Below are positions 55,235-64,000 of a DNA stretch of 64,000 nucleotides, piece after piece. The translations under genes and the position numbers were made by a program. The first letter of the stretch is position 1, and every line of letters begins with the position of its first letter. The DNA comes from Chitinophagaceae bacterium (lineage in GTDB: Bacteria; Bacteroidota; Bacteroidia; Chitinophagales; Chitinophagaceae), in NCBI GenBank assembly GCA_023229465.1, contig JALNZE010000002.1, positions 1 to 64,000 on the forward strand. The letters are read 5' to 3'. The notes under the pieces are model-generated. The model was not told the DNA's origin and made no database searches. It saw nothing but the letters and a program-made list of their open reading frames with translations.

Positions 55235-56233
55235 ATGATTTTACAAGAACGAATTAATTTGATGGCCCGTTTGGGCCAATATATGTTGAGTGAAGAAATG
55301 GAATGGCGGGCCGTTAAAGAAAGCGCCTTCCGCGAAAATCAATGGTTCATCCCTGAGTTTATTGAACAATCCGTTACCAATATTGCCCTCCCCTTTTTAA
55401 ACCCGTCATTATTACAAAAATGGGCCACACAATACCAGCTACCCTCTTTTCAAACATCCCCCAAAAACGTTGGCCTGGTAATGGCTGGAAATATACCCCT
55501 GGTTGGGTTTCACGACTTTTTGTGTATAGTAATCAGCGGCCATTCCGTTGTTATGAAAACCTCTTCCAAAGATGAGGTACTCATCAAACATCTTGTAAAT
55601 AAACTGTACGAATGGGAACCTTCTATACAAAGCACCGTTTACTTTGCCGAACGGCTGATTGGCTGTGATGCTTATATAGCAACCGGCAGCAATAATTCCA
55701 GCCGGTATTTCGACTATTATTTTGGCAAATACCCCCATATTATCCGAAGCAACCGTACATCCATCGCTATCCTGGATGCTACCGAAACGCAGGAGGAACT
55801 GGAGGCCCTGGCCCTGGATATCCAATTATATTTTGGCCTGGGTTGCCGGAATGTTACCAAATTATTCGTGCCTAAGGACTACCAATTTATCCCCTTACTG
55901 GAGGCCTTGAAAAAATATGAGTATTTCATGGACTTCCATAAATACAAACACAATTTTGATTACCACCTGGCATTACTGATTATGGGTAACAAATATTATA
56001 TGACAAATGAGGCGGTAATTCTCACAGAAAACAGCTCTCCCTTCTCTCCCGTAAGCCAGGTGCATTATGAATTTTATGAAAATATAGCGGCCGTAAATCA
56101 GTCGCTGGAAAAAGAAGTAGCTATTCAATGCATAGTTGGTCATGGCCATACCCCCTTCGGAATGGCGCAAAGCCCTTCCTTAACGGATTATGCAGATGGA
56201 GTAGACACAATGTCGTTTTTGTCGGGACTGTGA
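55235..56233 (+). CDS. Acyl-CoA reductase (LuxC family)
   Basis: The 332-residue protein has the LuxC-like nucleotide-binding stretch 'NVGLVMAGNIPLVGFHDFLCIVISGHSVVMKTSSKDEVL' and 'GLGCRNVTKLFVP', in which the cysteine is the likely catalytic thioester residue. LuxC-type enzymes reduce acyl-CoA to aldehyde. Divergent ferredoxin and LuxC-like genes occur in many Bacteroidota; the product in this organism is not known. Confidence 0.9.
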   Translation: MILQERINLMARLGQYMLSEEMEWRAVKESAFRENQWFIPEFIEQSVTNIALPFLNPSLLQKWATQYQLPSFQTSPKNVGLVMAGNIPLVGFHDFLCIVISGHSVVMKTSSKDEVLIKHLVNKLYEWEPSIQSTVYFAERLIGCDAYIATGSNNSSRYFDYYFGKYPHIIRSNRTSIAILDATETQEELEALALDIQLYFGLGCRNVTKLFVPKDYQFIPLLEALKKYEYFMDFHKYKHNFDYHLALLIMGNKYYMTNEAVILTENSSPFSPVSQVHYEFYENIAAVNQSLEKEVAIQCIVGHGHTPFGMAQSPSLTDYADGVDTMSFLSGL

Positions 56234-56449
56234 TGAGGTGGGAGGTGGGGGTTAGGAGTTGGGAGTCTCACGACTGACGACTCACAACTGACATCTGACA
56301 TCTAACACCTATCATCCCCCCCAACTACGAAAAATGCCGTAAACATTTGTTAAATGGTGGCGCCGGTGAACTGTCAATTGAACAGCTTCGTTTATTTGCT
56401 AACAGAAAGGCATATTTTTTGACAGATAAAAGACAATAAACAAATAAAG
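56234..56449. other. Non-coding stretch with GTGAG/ACTGAC-rich tract
   Basis: 56236-56310 is a tract of short related words (ggaggtgggggttaggagtt, then ACGACTGACGACTCAC, then GACATCTGACATC). It has no coding sense. The rest is the htrA leader region; a -7-like TTTATTTG near 56392 precedes the gene. Confidence 0.5.
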
Positions 56450-57970
56450 ATGACTATGAAACTCAACAACATCTTAGCCATAGTGGCCATCAGCGCTATT
56501 ACCTCCGTTTTGAGTGTGTGGGGCTTTGGCAAGTTCACAGATTACCAGAACGCCGGCCTACAGGAAGCAGGCAAATTGCCCGTTAATTATGCAGGCTTTT
56601 TCGGAAATAACAATACACCGGGCGGACTGGTTGATTTTACGCCCGCCGCTACCAGCGCTACGCCGGCCGTGGTGCATATTAAAACAAGAACCAAGGCCAG
56701 GCAGGTAAGTAATAACAATACACCCCGCCAGCGCAATCCCTTTTCTGATTTTTTCGGGGATGATTTTGGTGATTTTTTTGGCGGCCCCAGGGTTATTCCG
56801 GAACAAAAAGCAAGCGGCAGTGGCGTAATTATCACAGACGATGGGTACATCATTACCAATAACCATGTGGTAGAAGGAGCAGACGAAATTAATGTTACCC
56901 TGGCCAATAAAAAATCATACAAAGCGGCTGTAATCGGCACTGATGCCAGCAGCGATCTTGCCGTTATTAAAATTGAAGGCAAGGGTCTGCCTTACCTGGT
57001 ATATGGTAATAGTGATGAAACAAAATTAGGTCAATGGGTACTGGCCATCGGCTATCCGCTGAACCTTGATGTAACCGTTACCGCCGGCATTGTTAGCGCC
57101 AAATCAAGATCGATCGGTATTAACGACAGGCAGAGCAATGCCGCCATCGAATCATTCATACAAACCGATGCTGCCGTAAACCCCGGTAACAGTGGTGGCG
57201 CACTCATCAATACCAATGGTGAGTTGATCGGCATTAACTCAGCTATTGCCTCTCCTACCGGTTCTTATGCCGGTTACTCGTATGCTATTCCCGTAAATAT
57301 TGTAAAGAAAATCGTTACAGACATCGTAAAATTCGGCGCTGTGCAGAGAGCCTATATAGGTATCCAATATCCCAAAGAAAATATTTCCGATGAACAAAGA
57401 AAAGAATTGGGTACCGGTTATAAAGAAGGCGAAGGTGTGTATGTGATTGATGTACCTGCTGATGGCGCCGCCGCAGCGGCCGGTGTGAAGAAAGGTGATA
57501 TCGTAACCAAAATAAATGGCGTTACGGTTACTTCCGGACCTGAATTACAGGAACAGGTAACCAAATTCAAACCAGGCGATAAAATTTCACTTACCTATAT
57601 TCGCGGTGGCAAAGAAGTTACCGTGCCGCTTACACTCAAAAATAAATTGGGCACTACCGAAATTGTAAAAATAACCGGTATCCTTGAAAAATTAGGCGCT
57701 GAATTAGCCGCTGTTGACGGCAAAACCGCTGCAGCTAACCAGATTGCCGGTGGTGTGGTTGTTAAGAAAATGGGCGAAGGTTTATTGAAAAAAACAAGAA
57801 TGCAGGAAGGCTTTATTATTACCAGTGTAAACGACCAGGCAATCAAATCTGTGGCAGAACTGGATAAATTATTATCGCTGAACAAAGGAAGAAAAGTAAA
57901 GATTGAAGGAATTTATCCCGGGTTTGAAGGCATGTATCCGTATCCGTTGGATTTGAGCGATGTGGATTAG
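56450..57970 (+). CDS. Periplasmic Do/Deg-type serine protease (HtrA family)
   Basis: The 506-residue protein has an N-terminal signal anchor (residues ~8-26) and a trypsin-like domain with the triad H139 ('TNNHVVEG'), D169 ('SSDLAVIK') and S248 ('NPGNSGGAL'). Two PDZ domains follow at about residues 300-390 and 415-495. It degrades or refolds damaged periplasmic and outer-membrane proteins. A strong terminator follows. Confidence 0.96.
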   Translation: MTMKLNNILAIVAISAITSVLSVWGFGKFTDYQNAGLQEAGKLPVNYAGFFGNNNTPGGLVDFTPAATSATPAVVHIKTRTKARQVSNNNTPRQRNPFSDFFGDDFGDFFGGPRVIPEQKASGSGVIITDDGYIITNNHVVEGADEINVTLANKKSYKAAVIGTDASSDLAVIKIEGKGLPYLVYGNSDETKLGQWVLAIGYPLNLDVTVTAGIVSAKSRSIGINDRQSNAAIESFIQTDAAVNPGNSGGALINTNGELIGINSAIASPTGSYAGYSYAIPVNIVKKIVTDIVKFGAVQRAYIGIQYPKENISDEQRKELGTGYKEGEGVYVIDVPADGAAAAAGVKKGDIVTKINGVTVTSGPELQEQVTKFKPGDKISLTYIRGGKEVTVPLTLKNKLGTTEIVKITGILEKLGAELAAVDGKTAAANQIAGGVVVKKMGEGLLKKTRMQEGFIITSVNDQAIKSVAELDKLLSLNKGRKVKIEGIYPGFEGMYPYPLDLSDVD

Positions 57971-57996
57971 ATAATGATAGAATAAATGAATGATTT

Positions 57997-58033
57997 AAAA
58001 GCGGCTGTTCAGTTTGAACAGCCGCTTTTAATT
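57997..58033 (+). terminator. Terminator after htrA
   Basis: AAAAGCGGCTGTTCA / TGAACAGCCGCTTTT, 15-bp perfect stem with a 3-nt loop, then TAATTT. It can serve both strands, for htrA and the convergent gene at 58068. Confidence 0.92.
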
Positions 58034-58067
58034 TGGGATATACAAAGGCGCAAATGTATGCTTGATA

Positions 58068-58502
58068 CTAATCAATCACTATATCATCTATTGTAACCTT
58101 AATGGTTGATTTCTTTTTCACTTTATTTTCAATGTAACTAAAGCTGATTGAAATAGTATTTTTAACAGCCTTTTCAAGCTGAATTTTTGATACAGCATAT
58201 ACATTTTTCAAACAAAAAAGAGATTGTTTGGGCTGTTCATCATATTCTGAAACCGCAATGTAGATATTGTCAGTTACCTCATCGCCTTCAGGAATTAAGG
58301 CACTCCCACTTGGGTTACTAATAACAAAAAGTCCGGCTATCAAACCGGCCGATTTAAACTGCCGGTATTCCCTCACATTATTTAGTAATGAAACAATATG
58401 GGTATCCTCTATTTTTTCAGACTTTATAGGTTGAGAAAATGAAAGAGCAGGAATCCAAAGCATCACTAATGGTATCGTACTATTTTTAATATTGAATCTC
58501 AT
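58068..58502 (-). CDS. Exported protein of unknown function
   Basis: The 144-residue protein has a signal peptide (cleavage after 'LSFSQ') and a soluble body with 'VSLLNNVREYRQFKSAGLIAGLFVISNPSGSALIPEGDEVTDNIYIAVSEYD'. No family is recognised. It lies between the GH13 gene and the htrA terminator on the minus strand. Confidence 0.75.
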   Translation of the reverse strand: MRFNIKNSTIPLVMLWIPALSFSQPIKSEKIEDTHIVSLLNNVREYRQFKSAGLIAGLFVISNPSGSALIPEGDEVTDNIYIAVSEYDEQPKQSLFCLKNVYAVSKIQLEKAVKNTISISFSYIENKVKKKSTIKVTIDDIVID

Positions 58503-58572
58503 TTGTAAAAGATTTTACATCATTTTGACAGGAAGTTAATGTATCATTTCGATACTTGATATTAACTACTTA

Positions 58573-59859
58573 TCATTTCTTAACCCAAGTTAAAATAGCT
58601 TTCTTATACACTACGTATTCTCCTGCCTGCAATTCAAACTTTTCCTTTCCGCTGAAAGTAAAGCTGAGGCCGGAAAAAATATTGTGAAAATTGCCTGATA
58701 ACCATTGGTGTTCTACTGTTATGTTAATTCTGTCCTCAGTGGAAAGGTTGAGTAATACCAGTACCACTTCTGCCTCTTTCCTGCGCAGGAAAGCCATCAA
58801 TTGATCGCCATGCCGGGTGGGAAGAACAAAGGTTTCTCCTTCCTGTATGGCTTTGGAATGCTTTCTGAGTTGTAATAGTGTTTGATAAAAGGTATGCAAC
58901 TGCAGGGGCTCCTGCCAGTGAATCATATCCTTGTCAAAAAAAAGAAGGCGGCGTTTATTCGAACTTTCCTGTCCGCTATATATCAGTGGCATACCCTGCC
59001 AGGTGCAGGTGAATACGGCCCAGGCTCTGGCCGTCTTACCATATTTTTCATATTCCGTACCGTTCCAGCTATTCTCATCGTGGTTAGCGGTAAAGAATAA
59101 TTTGATGGCGCCCTGCGGATATTGTGTGTACGCATGTAACACCTCCCGAACTTCATGTAATGAGGCATTGCCTTTGGCATACTTTTCAGTTACATGCATC
59201 CACCACCAGGCATAGCTCGCATCGAATGCATCATGATAACTTACTTCTTCACATTCCGCGAGCCAGAATAAATCAGTCAGCGCATCACATTGATGGCGGG
59301 CTTCGATCCAAAAATTGAGCGGTACCAAATGCGCCATATCACAACGGAAACCATCAATCCGGCATTCCGTTACCCAATATTTCATGGCATCTATCATAGC
59401 CATCCGCATATCCGCGTTATCAAAGTCAAGGTCAATCACATCATGCCATCCATTCTTTTCTGTAAAGTTTCCTTCCAGGTCCTGAGCGTACCATTCAGGA
59501 TGTTCCAATGTCCAGGGATGATCCCAACCGGTATGGTTGGCCACCCAATCAATAATCAGTTTGAATCCCAGCTTATGCGCATCATTCACCAGGTTTTTAA
59601 AATCTGCTAAGGTTCCAAATTCAGGATTGATGGTTGTATAACTGCTGCAGGCGTAATAGCTGCCTAAAGTTCCTTGTCTTATTTTTTCACTAATGGGTGT
59701 AATCGGCATTAACCATAAAATTTCAATGCCCATATCACGCAGTCTGGGTAAATGCTTACCAAAGGCTTCAAATGTACCCTCTGCTGTGTATTGCCGGATA
59801 TTTACTTCATATATATTGCCCCCCCTGGCCCAGTCTACGGTTGCTTTTTTTTGGCTCAT
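58573..59859 (-). CDS. GH13 alpha-amylase-family enzyme
   Basis: The 428-residue enzyme is a compact (beta/alpha)8 glycosidase: region I 'IIDWVANHT' (103-110), nucleophile D174 in 'IDGFRCDMAHL', acid E202 in 'FWLAECEE' and third acid D261 in 'TANHDENSW'. A short C-terminal beta domain ends it. No signal peptide is present, so it acts in the cytoplasm on maltodextrins or glycogen-type glucans. It is transcribed alone. Confidence 0.95.
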   Translation of the reverse strand: MSQKKATVDWARGGNIYEVNIRQYTAEGTFEAFGKHLPRLRDMGIEILWLMPITPISEKIRQGTLGSYYACSSYTTINPEFGTLADFKNLVNDAHKLGFKLIIDWVANHTGWDHPWTLEHPEWYAQDLEGNFTEKNGWHDVIDLDFDNADMRMAMIDAMKYWVTECRIDGFRCDMAHLVPLNFWIEARHQCDALTDLFWLAECEEVSYHDAFDASYAWWWMHVTEKYAKGNASLHEVREVLHAYTQYPQGAIKLFFTANHDENSWNGTEYEKYGKTARAWAVFTCTWQGMPLIYSGQESSNKRRLLFFDKDMIHWQEPLQLHTFYQTLLQLRKHSKAIQEGETFVLPTRHGDQLMAFLRRKEAEVVLVLLNLSTEDRINITVEHQWLSGNFHNIFSGLSFTFSGKEKFELQAGEYVVYKKAILTWVKK

Positions 59860-59936
59860 CTGAATTTGTCTGATTACAAAAAATGGGTTTATCCAATAGA
59901 AAACATCTTGTCATTGGAAAAAGGAAACCCCAATTA

Positions 59937-61658
59937 TTAATTATTAATTATTAATTTTCTCACCCCCTGCACCACCAAACTCACCCCCACCACCGCCACG
60001 GCCCCTACTACATTTAACCATAGAAAACCCAGTCCGATGATCTCATATTTATCAAGTAGAAAAAAGGTTATTACGATTGCTTCACCCAGTATAGCGGCAA
60101 TAAATACAGCATGGCTACCCACTTTTTTAAAATAGAAAGCCACTAAGAATATACCAAGAATAACTCCGTAGAATAAGGATCCCAATATATTAACCGCTTC
60201 TATTAAACTGCCCATACCTGTTGCAAACTCCGCGGTGATAATGGCGAATATTCCCCAGGCCAATGTATAATATTTAGACACCCTGTATTCATCAGCGCAT
60301 TGCTCCAGATTGGTGCTATCATATTTCATTCCGCGAAATCTGAGATGAAAGTCAACCATGGTGCAGGATGCCAGCGAATTCAATGCCGCCGCTATCGAGC
60401 CCCAGGCTGCCAGGAATATAATGGCAATTAAAAGGCCCACCAAACCCTTTGGTAAAAAATCAATCACAAACCTTAGAAAGATATAATTGGTATCATTGGT
60501 ATCATCGCTGGGTAATGCTTTTTTTAATACTGATTTATATTCTTTTTGAATGGCCGACAATTTAGCGGTTCCCGCCTGCAGGCTATCTTTATAATTTTCC
60601 TGGTGGGCAATTACATAATTTTTACTCAATTGTTGTTGCAACAACTGTTGCTGATCAAACTTTTTTTCTATACCCGCCAGTGAATCTTTATAGGGGGTTG
60701 CCATGGCTTTGGTAGCCACTGCTTTATTAAAGAAAACAGGGGCATTATTAAACTGATAAAAAGTAAACAACATAGCCCCCAATAATAAAATTAAAAACTG
60801 CATGGGTACTTTTACCAGACCATTCATTAACAAACCAATCCTACTTTCTTTGGTGTCTTTTGCAGTTAGGTAACGACCCACTTGCGACTGGTCGGTACCA
60901 AAATAAGAGAGGGCCAGAAAAAATCCGCCAATCACACCACTGATGATATTATACTTATCCTTCCAATCAAAGCCTTTTGAAGTCATTCCGGTGGTAATCA
61001 CATTTAATTTACCCGATGCACCACTTACTTTTAAAGCATCGGTAAAGCCAACACCTTCTGGTAAATAGTGTACAATGCAATAACCCGCAACGAACATGCC
61101 GATAAAAATAATGAGCAGTTGTAACTGTTGGGTATACGCAACCGCTTTGGCGCCGCCACTTACTGTGTAAATGATGAGCAACCCACCCATTACAATATTA
61201 GTCCAGAAAATATCCCATCCCAATAAAGACGATAATATGATGGAAGGCGCATAAATACTGATACCGGTAGACAATCCCCTTGATAATAAGAAAAGAAAGG
61301 AAGTAAGGGTTCTTGTTTTCAGATCGAATCTTTTTTCCAGAAACTCATAAGCGGTAAACACTTTCACTTTATGAAACAGGGGTACAAATGTGATACAAAG
61401 GATCACCATGGCAATAGGCAAACCAAAATAGTATTGCACAAAACGCATTCCATCTGTGAAAGCCTGGCCGGGCGCGGATAAGAAAGTAATAGCGCTGGCC
61501 TGCGTACCCATAATGCTCAATAAAACCAGGTACCAGGGCATACTGCGGTCGCTAAGAAAATAGCCTTCCAGGTTTTTAGCCGTGCGGCTTTTATATAAAC
61601 CGTATGCTATGATAGCGGTTAAGGTAATACAGAGTACTATCCAGTCTGGTTGGCTCAT
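59937..61658 (-). CDS. Sodium:solute symporter (SSS family)
   Basis: The 573-residue protein has about 13 membrane segments, the SSS signature 'AYEFLEKRFDLKTRTLTSFLFLLSRG' and 'GGFFLALSYFGTDQSQVGRYL', and a large hydrophilic insertion around residues 330-400. It is a Na+-driven importer of sugars, sialic acid or similar; the substrate is not readable. Its ATG overlaps the stop of a tiny membrane protein gene. Confidence 0.93.
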   Translation of the reverse strand: MSQPDWIVLCITLTAIIAYGLYKSRTAKNLEGYFLSDRSMPWYLVLLSIMGTQASAITFLSAPGQAFTDGMRFVQYYFGLPIAMVILCITFVPLFHKVKVFTAYEFLEKRFDLKTRTLTSFLFLLSRGLSTGISIYAPSIILSSLLGWDIFWTNIVMGGLLIIYTVSGGAKAVAYTQQLQLLIIFIGMFVAGYCIVHYLPEGVGFTDALKVSGASGKLNVITTGMTSKGFDWKDKYNIISGVIGGFFLALSYFGTDQSQVGRYLTAKDTKESRIGLLMNGLVKVPMQFLILLLGAMLFTFYQFNNAPVFFNKAVATKAMATPYKDSLAGIEKKFDQQQLLQQQLSKNYVIAHQENYKDSLQAGTAKLSAIQKEYKSVLKKALPSDDTNDTNYIFLRFVIDFLPKGLVGLLIAIIFLAAWGSIAAALNSLASCTMVDFHLRFRGMKYDSTNLEQCADEYRVSKYYTLAWGIFAIITAEFATGMGSLIEAVNILGSLFYGVILGIFLVAFYFKKVGSHAVFIAAILGEAIVITFFLLDKYEIIGLGFLWLNVVGAVAVVGVSLVVQGVRKLIINN

Positions 61659-61774
61659 GCGAAATATTTAGTTAACCAGGCAAAAAATATAATCAGCAAT
61701 ACCAATACCCCGATCACAATTAAGTACCAGCGTTGCCAGTAAGAGAAAAAGGGTATGTTTTTTTTATCAGTCAT
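61655..61774 (-). CDS. 39-residue membrane protein coupled to the SSS symporter
   Basis: The minus-strand frame starts at ATG 61774 (MTDKKNIPFFSYWQRWYLIV), has one membrane segment ('LIVIGVLVLLIIFFAWL') and stops with a TGA that shares ATGA with the symporter start (61658). The 4-nt overlap means coupled translation. Tiny single-pass subunits accompany some SSS transporters, so it may be an accessory subunit. Confidence 0.75.
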   Translation of the reverse strand: MTDKKNIPFFSYWQRWYLIVIGVLVLLIIFFAWLTKYFA

Positions 61775-61820
61775 AGTATAGTCACTGCCTAACAAAGTTT
61801 ACAACCAATCGTAAACCATT

Positions 61821-61973
61821 TTATTTTTTTGTACCACTACTAATCAATCCACCGGCAAGCAGGCCCAACATCAGCCCAATAACCAGTCCGATCTTTACAT
61901 TCTTAATAAAAAAGCCAATGGCCAGTCCAATTATCAAAATCGTAAAAATGCCTATTTTTTTTCTGGACCGCAT
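61821..61973 (-). CDS. 50-residue two-helix membrane protein
   Basis: The minus-strand frame MRSRKKIGIFTILIIGLAIG continues to a second hydrophobic segment ('IGLVIGLMLGLLAGGLI') and stops at 61821. It is 46 bp upstream of the symporter's small partner gene and 5 bp downstream of the deacetylase gene. The codon use looks genuine; no family is known to me. Confidence 0.65.
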   Translation of the reverse strand: MRSRKKIGIFTILIIGLAIGFFIKNVKIGLVIGLMLGLLAGGLISSGTKK

Positions 61974-61978
61974 AGCAA

Positions 61979-64000
61979 CTATTTATTTTCAGGTAATGCG
62001 ATGAGATTAGCCAGTAAACGATAAGCGCCGGGTATACCAGCGGGTAATTGGCGGAATAATACCAAACTAACATACGCGAAATTACCCTTACCATATTTAG
62101 CTATTGCCAGGCTTCCTTTACTTTCTTTTTCACCGGTATCATGCATGGCCAGTGGCATTTCGTAAGAAGCATCTGCCTGGTCTACCTGGTAGGTGCTGCG
62201 CTCCTGTACCCATCCCTCAAAATCCGCATCAGTAATGGTATTGGGGTAATTGAGAACTGGATGCTGTGGTAACAGAAAAGTAACTTTGGCATTTTCCTCT
62301 GTTACTCTCGATCCGGAACTGATAGAGAAAGGATAAGGTCCTAATTTAATTCGTTTGTTTCCCACAGAATTACTTTTAATATACTGTGCAATCAGGTTAC
62401 CCCCTTTTTCAACGTATTTATTGAGTATATCGCTTCTGTTTGTCAGGTATTCAAAAATATTACTGGCCCTGATGCCGGTAATCACGGCATCAAACTGTAC
62501 CAGGTTTTCTTCAGTAATATCCGCTTCACTTAACAGGGTTACTTCATACCCTAATTCTTCCAATGCCTGCGGAACTTTATCGCCCGCTCCAATAAGGTAA
62601 CCAATTTTTTTACCTTTTATTTTGATATTCAGGTTTACCAGATTGGTTTTTGCAGGAGTAAAATAAGTAATGGTGGGTATATGGTCGTAGTCAATACGTT
62701 TTGCATTACCAATAAAGGCAGGCTCATTGCCTGCAGACAATGCCAATGCTTCTTTATAATTATCAGATTTTGAAAGGGGTACAAATTGCAATAATGAAGT
62801 ACCGTTAGTGTCGATTACACCATTTTCAGAAGTAACTGCCCGGCGCCTGAAAAGTTGTACTGTTGAGCTTTCAGTAAAATGACCTTTGCCATTTTTGATA
62901 TTTTCTTTTTCATGTATAGTTACCGGTAATAAGGCGCCATTTAATGAAACATAGTTCTCCCGCGTAAAACTGCTTTCCACCTGGGGTAATACTACCAATG
63001 GCTGGTAAAGTTCTCCTTTGGCAGGATCCACATATTTGTATTGTACGGGTCTTTTGATGCAGAAGTCCTCCCCTTCAATGGTTACTGTATATGCTGCTAT
63101 AAAAGGAGCGTCATTCCATGCTTTACCAATCATAGCCTGATCCCTAACATCAAATATCCCTTCTTCCTTTGGGTATATTAACCAGTAGAGCTGGGATATT
63201 TTTTTATCCGGCGCTACCTGGATGGTTGTATTGAACGTAACATTTGTATTCAATAACAGTGGTACATTAAATGCAGAATCAAAATTATCAAGCCGGATAT
63301 GTTTTAGTGTCGCCTTTACATCATTCCGCTTATTTAAAAAGAAACTCAGATTCAGCACATCACCCTGAATCACGTTTTCCTGGCCGGTGCTGGCTTCACT
63401 GAATAAGGCGGCACAGGCTTCGATCAGTTCCTGCGTTTCCGCTAATTTTTTATCACGCCAGTTATTGACAGGTAAGTCTTTGATGGCGCGATATAATGAA
63501 ACCAATGCCGGAACGGAGGCATCGGGTTGCTCAAAATTATATTGACTGATGATGGCACTAATCTGTGTTTGAATTTTATCTCCCCCATTCATTCTTTTCC
63601 AATCCGCTTCAATACCATCCATTAAATTATTTTGGGGGGCATCGCCTCCCAGTGTTTGAAAGTATTCAATAAGCTGTCCCCTTCTCCTTGGCCTGCCCTC
63701 ACCCTGGCTCTTATGCATGGTTCTTGCCTCGGCGCCCAGCTCTCCGTAACTTTTTCCCAGTAAGGCATTGTATCCGCCTATCTCTATTTTAAACTGGTCA
63801 TTTGACGTGGTATTGGCGCCGCCAAAATTAAATGTGTTCCACAAAATTCTTTTTGCCTGCCAGGGTTGAACACCATAGTTGAACTGTTCAGTAAAGCGTT
63901 TGGGGTCCGCTGCTGCTGTATAAGCTTCCTGTGCCAATACCGATGAAGCGCCATGATGTCCGTGTCCGGCGCGGGCATCTCCCGGAAAACGGGTAATGAT
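61979..64000 (-). CDS. PIG-L family deacetylase-like protein, 5' end beyond the window
   Basis: 674 codons are present and the frame continues past the right edge. The visible N-terminal end, 'RFPGDARAGHGHHGASSVL', is the end of a LmbE/PIG-L deacetylase domain with metal-binding histidines. It is followed by a long region and a C-terminal GATase1-like domain ('IGYLIGAGDKVPQALEELGYEVTLL'). Such large PIG-L proteins deacetylate N-acetylglucosaminyl compounds; the substrate here is unknown. It is transcribed toward the two small membrane genes and the SSS symporter, so the four may form one sugar-uptake and deacetylation operon. Confidence 0.88.
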   Translation of the reverse strand: MITRFPGDARAGHGHHGASSVLAQEAYTAAADPKRFTEQFNYGVQPWQAKRILWNTFNFGGANTTSNDQFKIEIGGYNALLGKSYGELGAEARTMHKSQGEGRPRRRGQLIEYFQTLGGDAPQNNLMDGIEADWKRMNGGDKIQTQISAIISQYNFEQPDASVPALVSLYRAIKDLPVNNWRDKKLAETQELIEACAALFSEASTGQENVIQGDVLNLSFFLNKRNDVKATLKHIRLDNFDSAFNVPLLLNTNVTFNTTIQVAPDKKISQLYWLIYPKEEGIFDVRDQAMIGKAWNDAPFIAAYTVTIEGEDFCIKRPVQYKYVDPAKGELYQPLVVLPQVESSFTRENYVSLNGALLPVTIHEKENIKNGKGHFTESSTVQLFRRRAVTSENGVIDTNGTSLLQFVPLSKSDNYKEALALSAGNEPAFIGNAKRIDYDHIPTITYFTPAKTNLVNLNIKIKGKKIGYLIGAGDKVPQALEELGYEVTLLSEADITEENLVQFDAVITGIRASNIFEYLTNRSDILNKYVEKGGNLIAQYIKSNSVGNKRIKLGPYPFSISSGSRVTEENAKVTFLLPQHPVLNYPNTITDADFEGWVQERSTYQVDQADASYEMPLAMHDTGEKESKGSLAIAKYGKGNFAYVSLVLFRQLPAGIPGAYRLLANLIALPENK

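Overview
The window is a chromosomal segment of a Bacteroidota bacterium, most likely from the Chitinophagaceae or a close relative. The evidence is type IX secretion genes (PorW/SprE, PorQ, and a protein with a T9SS sorting tail), many promoters with the Bacteroidota -7 box TAnnTTTG, a TonB-dependent receptor behind a TPP riboswitch, AtpZ-type and head-GIN (DUF2807) proteins, and the general gene style. No species can be named from the sequence alone.

Layout. 1-785: an array of 51/52-bp tandem repeats with a palindromic CCCCTTCGGGG core, beside a REP-associated (Y1/IS200-like) transposase. 1274-9043 (minus): an L-rhamnose catabolic run in transcription order rhaT, aldolase/dehydrogenase fusion, rhaM, rhaI, FGGY kinase, then a Tat-exported Gfo/Idh oxidoreductase. 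9354-11292: a small protein and an S41 protease. 11492-13734: amino-sugar kinase and MurQ (peptidoglycan recycling) plus a conserved unknown. 13964-16201: a small basic protein, urocanate hydratase and a TPR protein.

16.2-30.7 kb is an accessory island. Every native gene in it is on the plus strand, and it is punctuated by three same-orientation copies (and one fragment) of a ~230-bp MITE-like repeat. It holds a tandemly duplicated lipoprotein/T9SS-esterase locus with a nonsense codon and a frameshift, an Rrf2-methyltransferase-NmrA group broken by a complete IS21 element with a 5-bp target duplication, a frameshifted NTF2-like gene, an AraC regulator with a cupin, and a zeta-toxin-like kinase with a small overlapping partner ORF and an 11-bp inverted repeat over its start codon. 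Two hairpins flanking the AraC-cupin pair resemble integron attC sites, but weakly.

30.8-64 kb is mostly housekeeping: etfBA, YceI, sucC, an AtpZ/SprT-like run, porW/sprE (broken by an in-frame TAA), a PBP1A, porQ, lon, a tiny lipoprotein, der, era, initiator tRNA-fMet, a DUF2807 protein, the TPP-riboswitch TonB receptor, rhodanese, PASTA protein, ddl, ferredoxin, acyl-CoA reductase, HtrA, a GH13 glycosidase, an SSS symporter with two tiny membrane proteins upstream, and a PIG-L deacetylase cut by the window end.

The most interesting points are the MITE-punctuated unidirectional island, the zeta module with its start-codon palindrome, the microhomology-bounded tandem duplication, the nonsense codon in a T9SS gene, and the REP array next to its transposase. 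Several are breaks that could also be sequencing errors; this cannot be resolved here.
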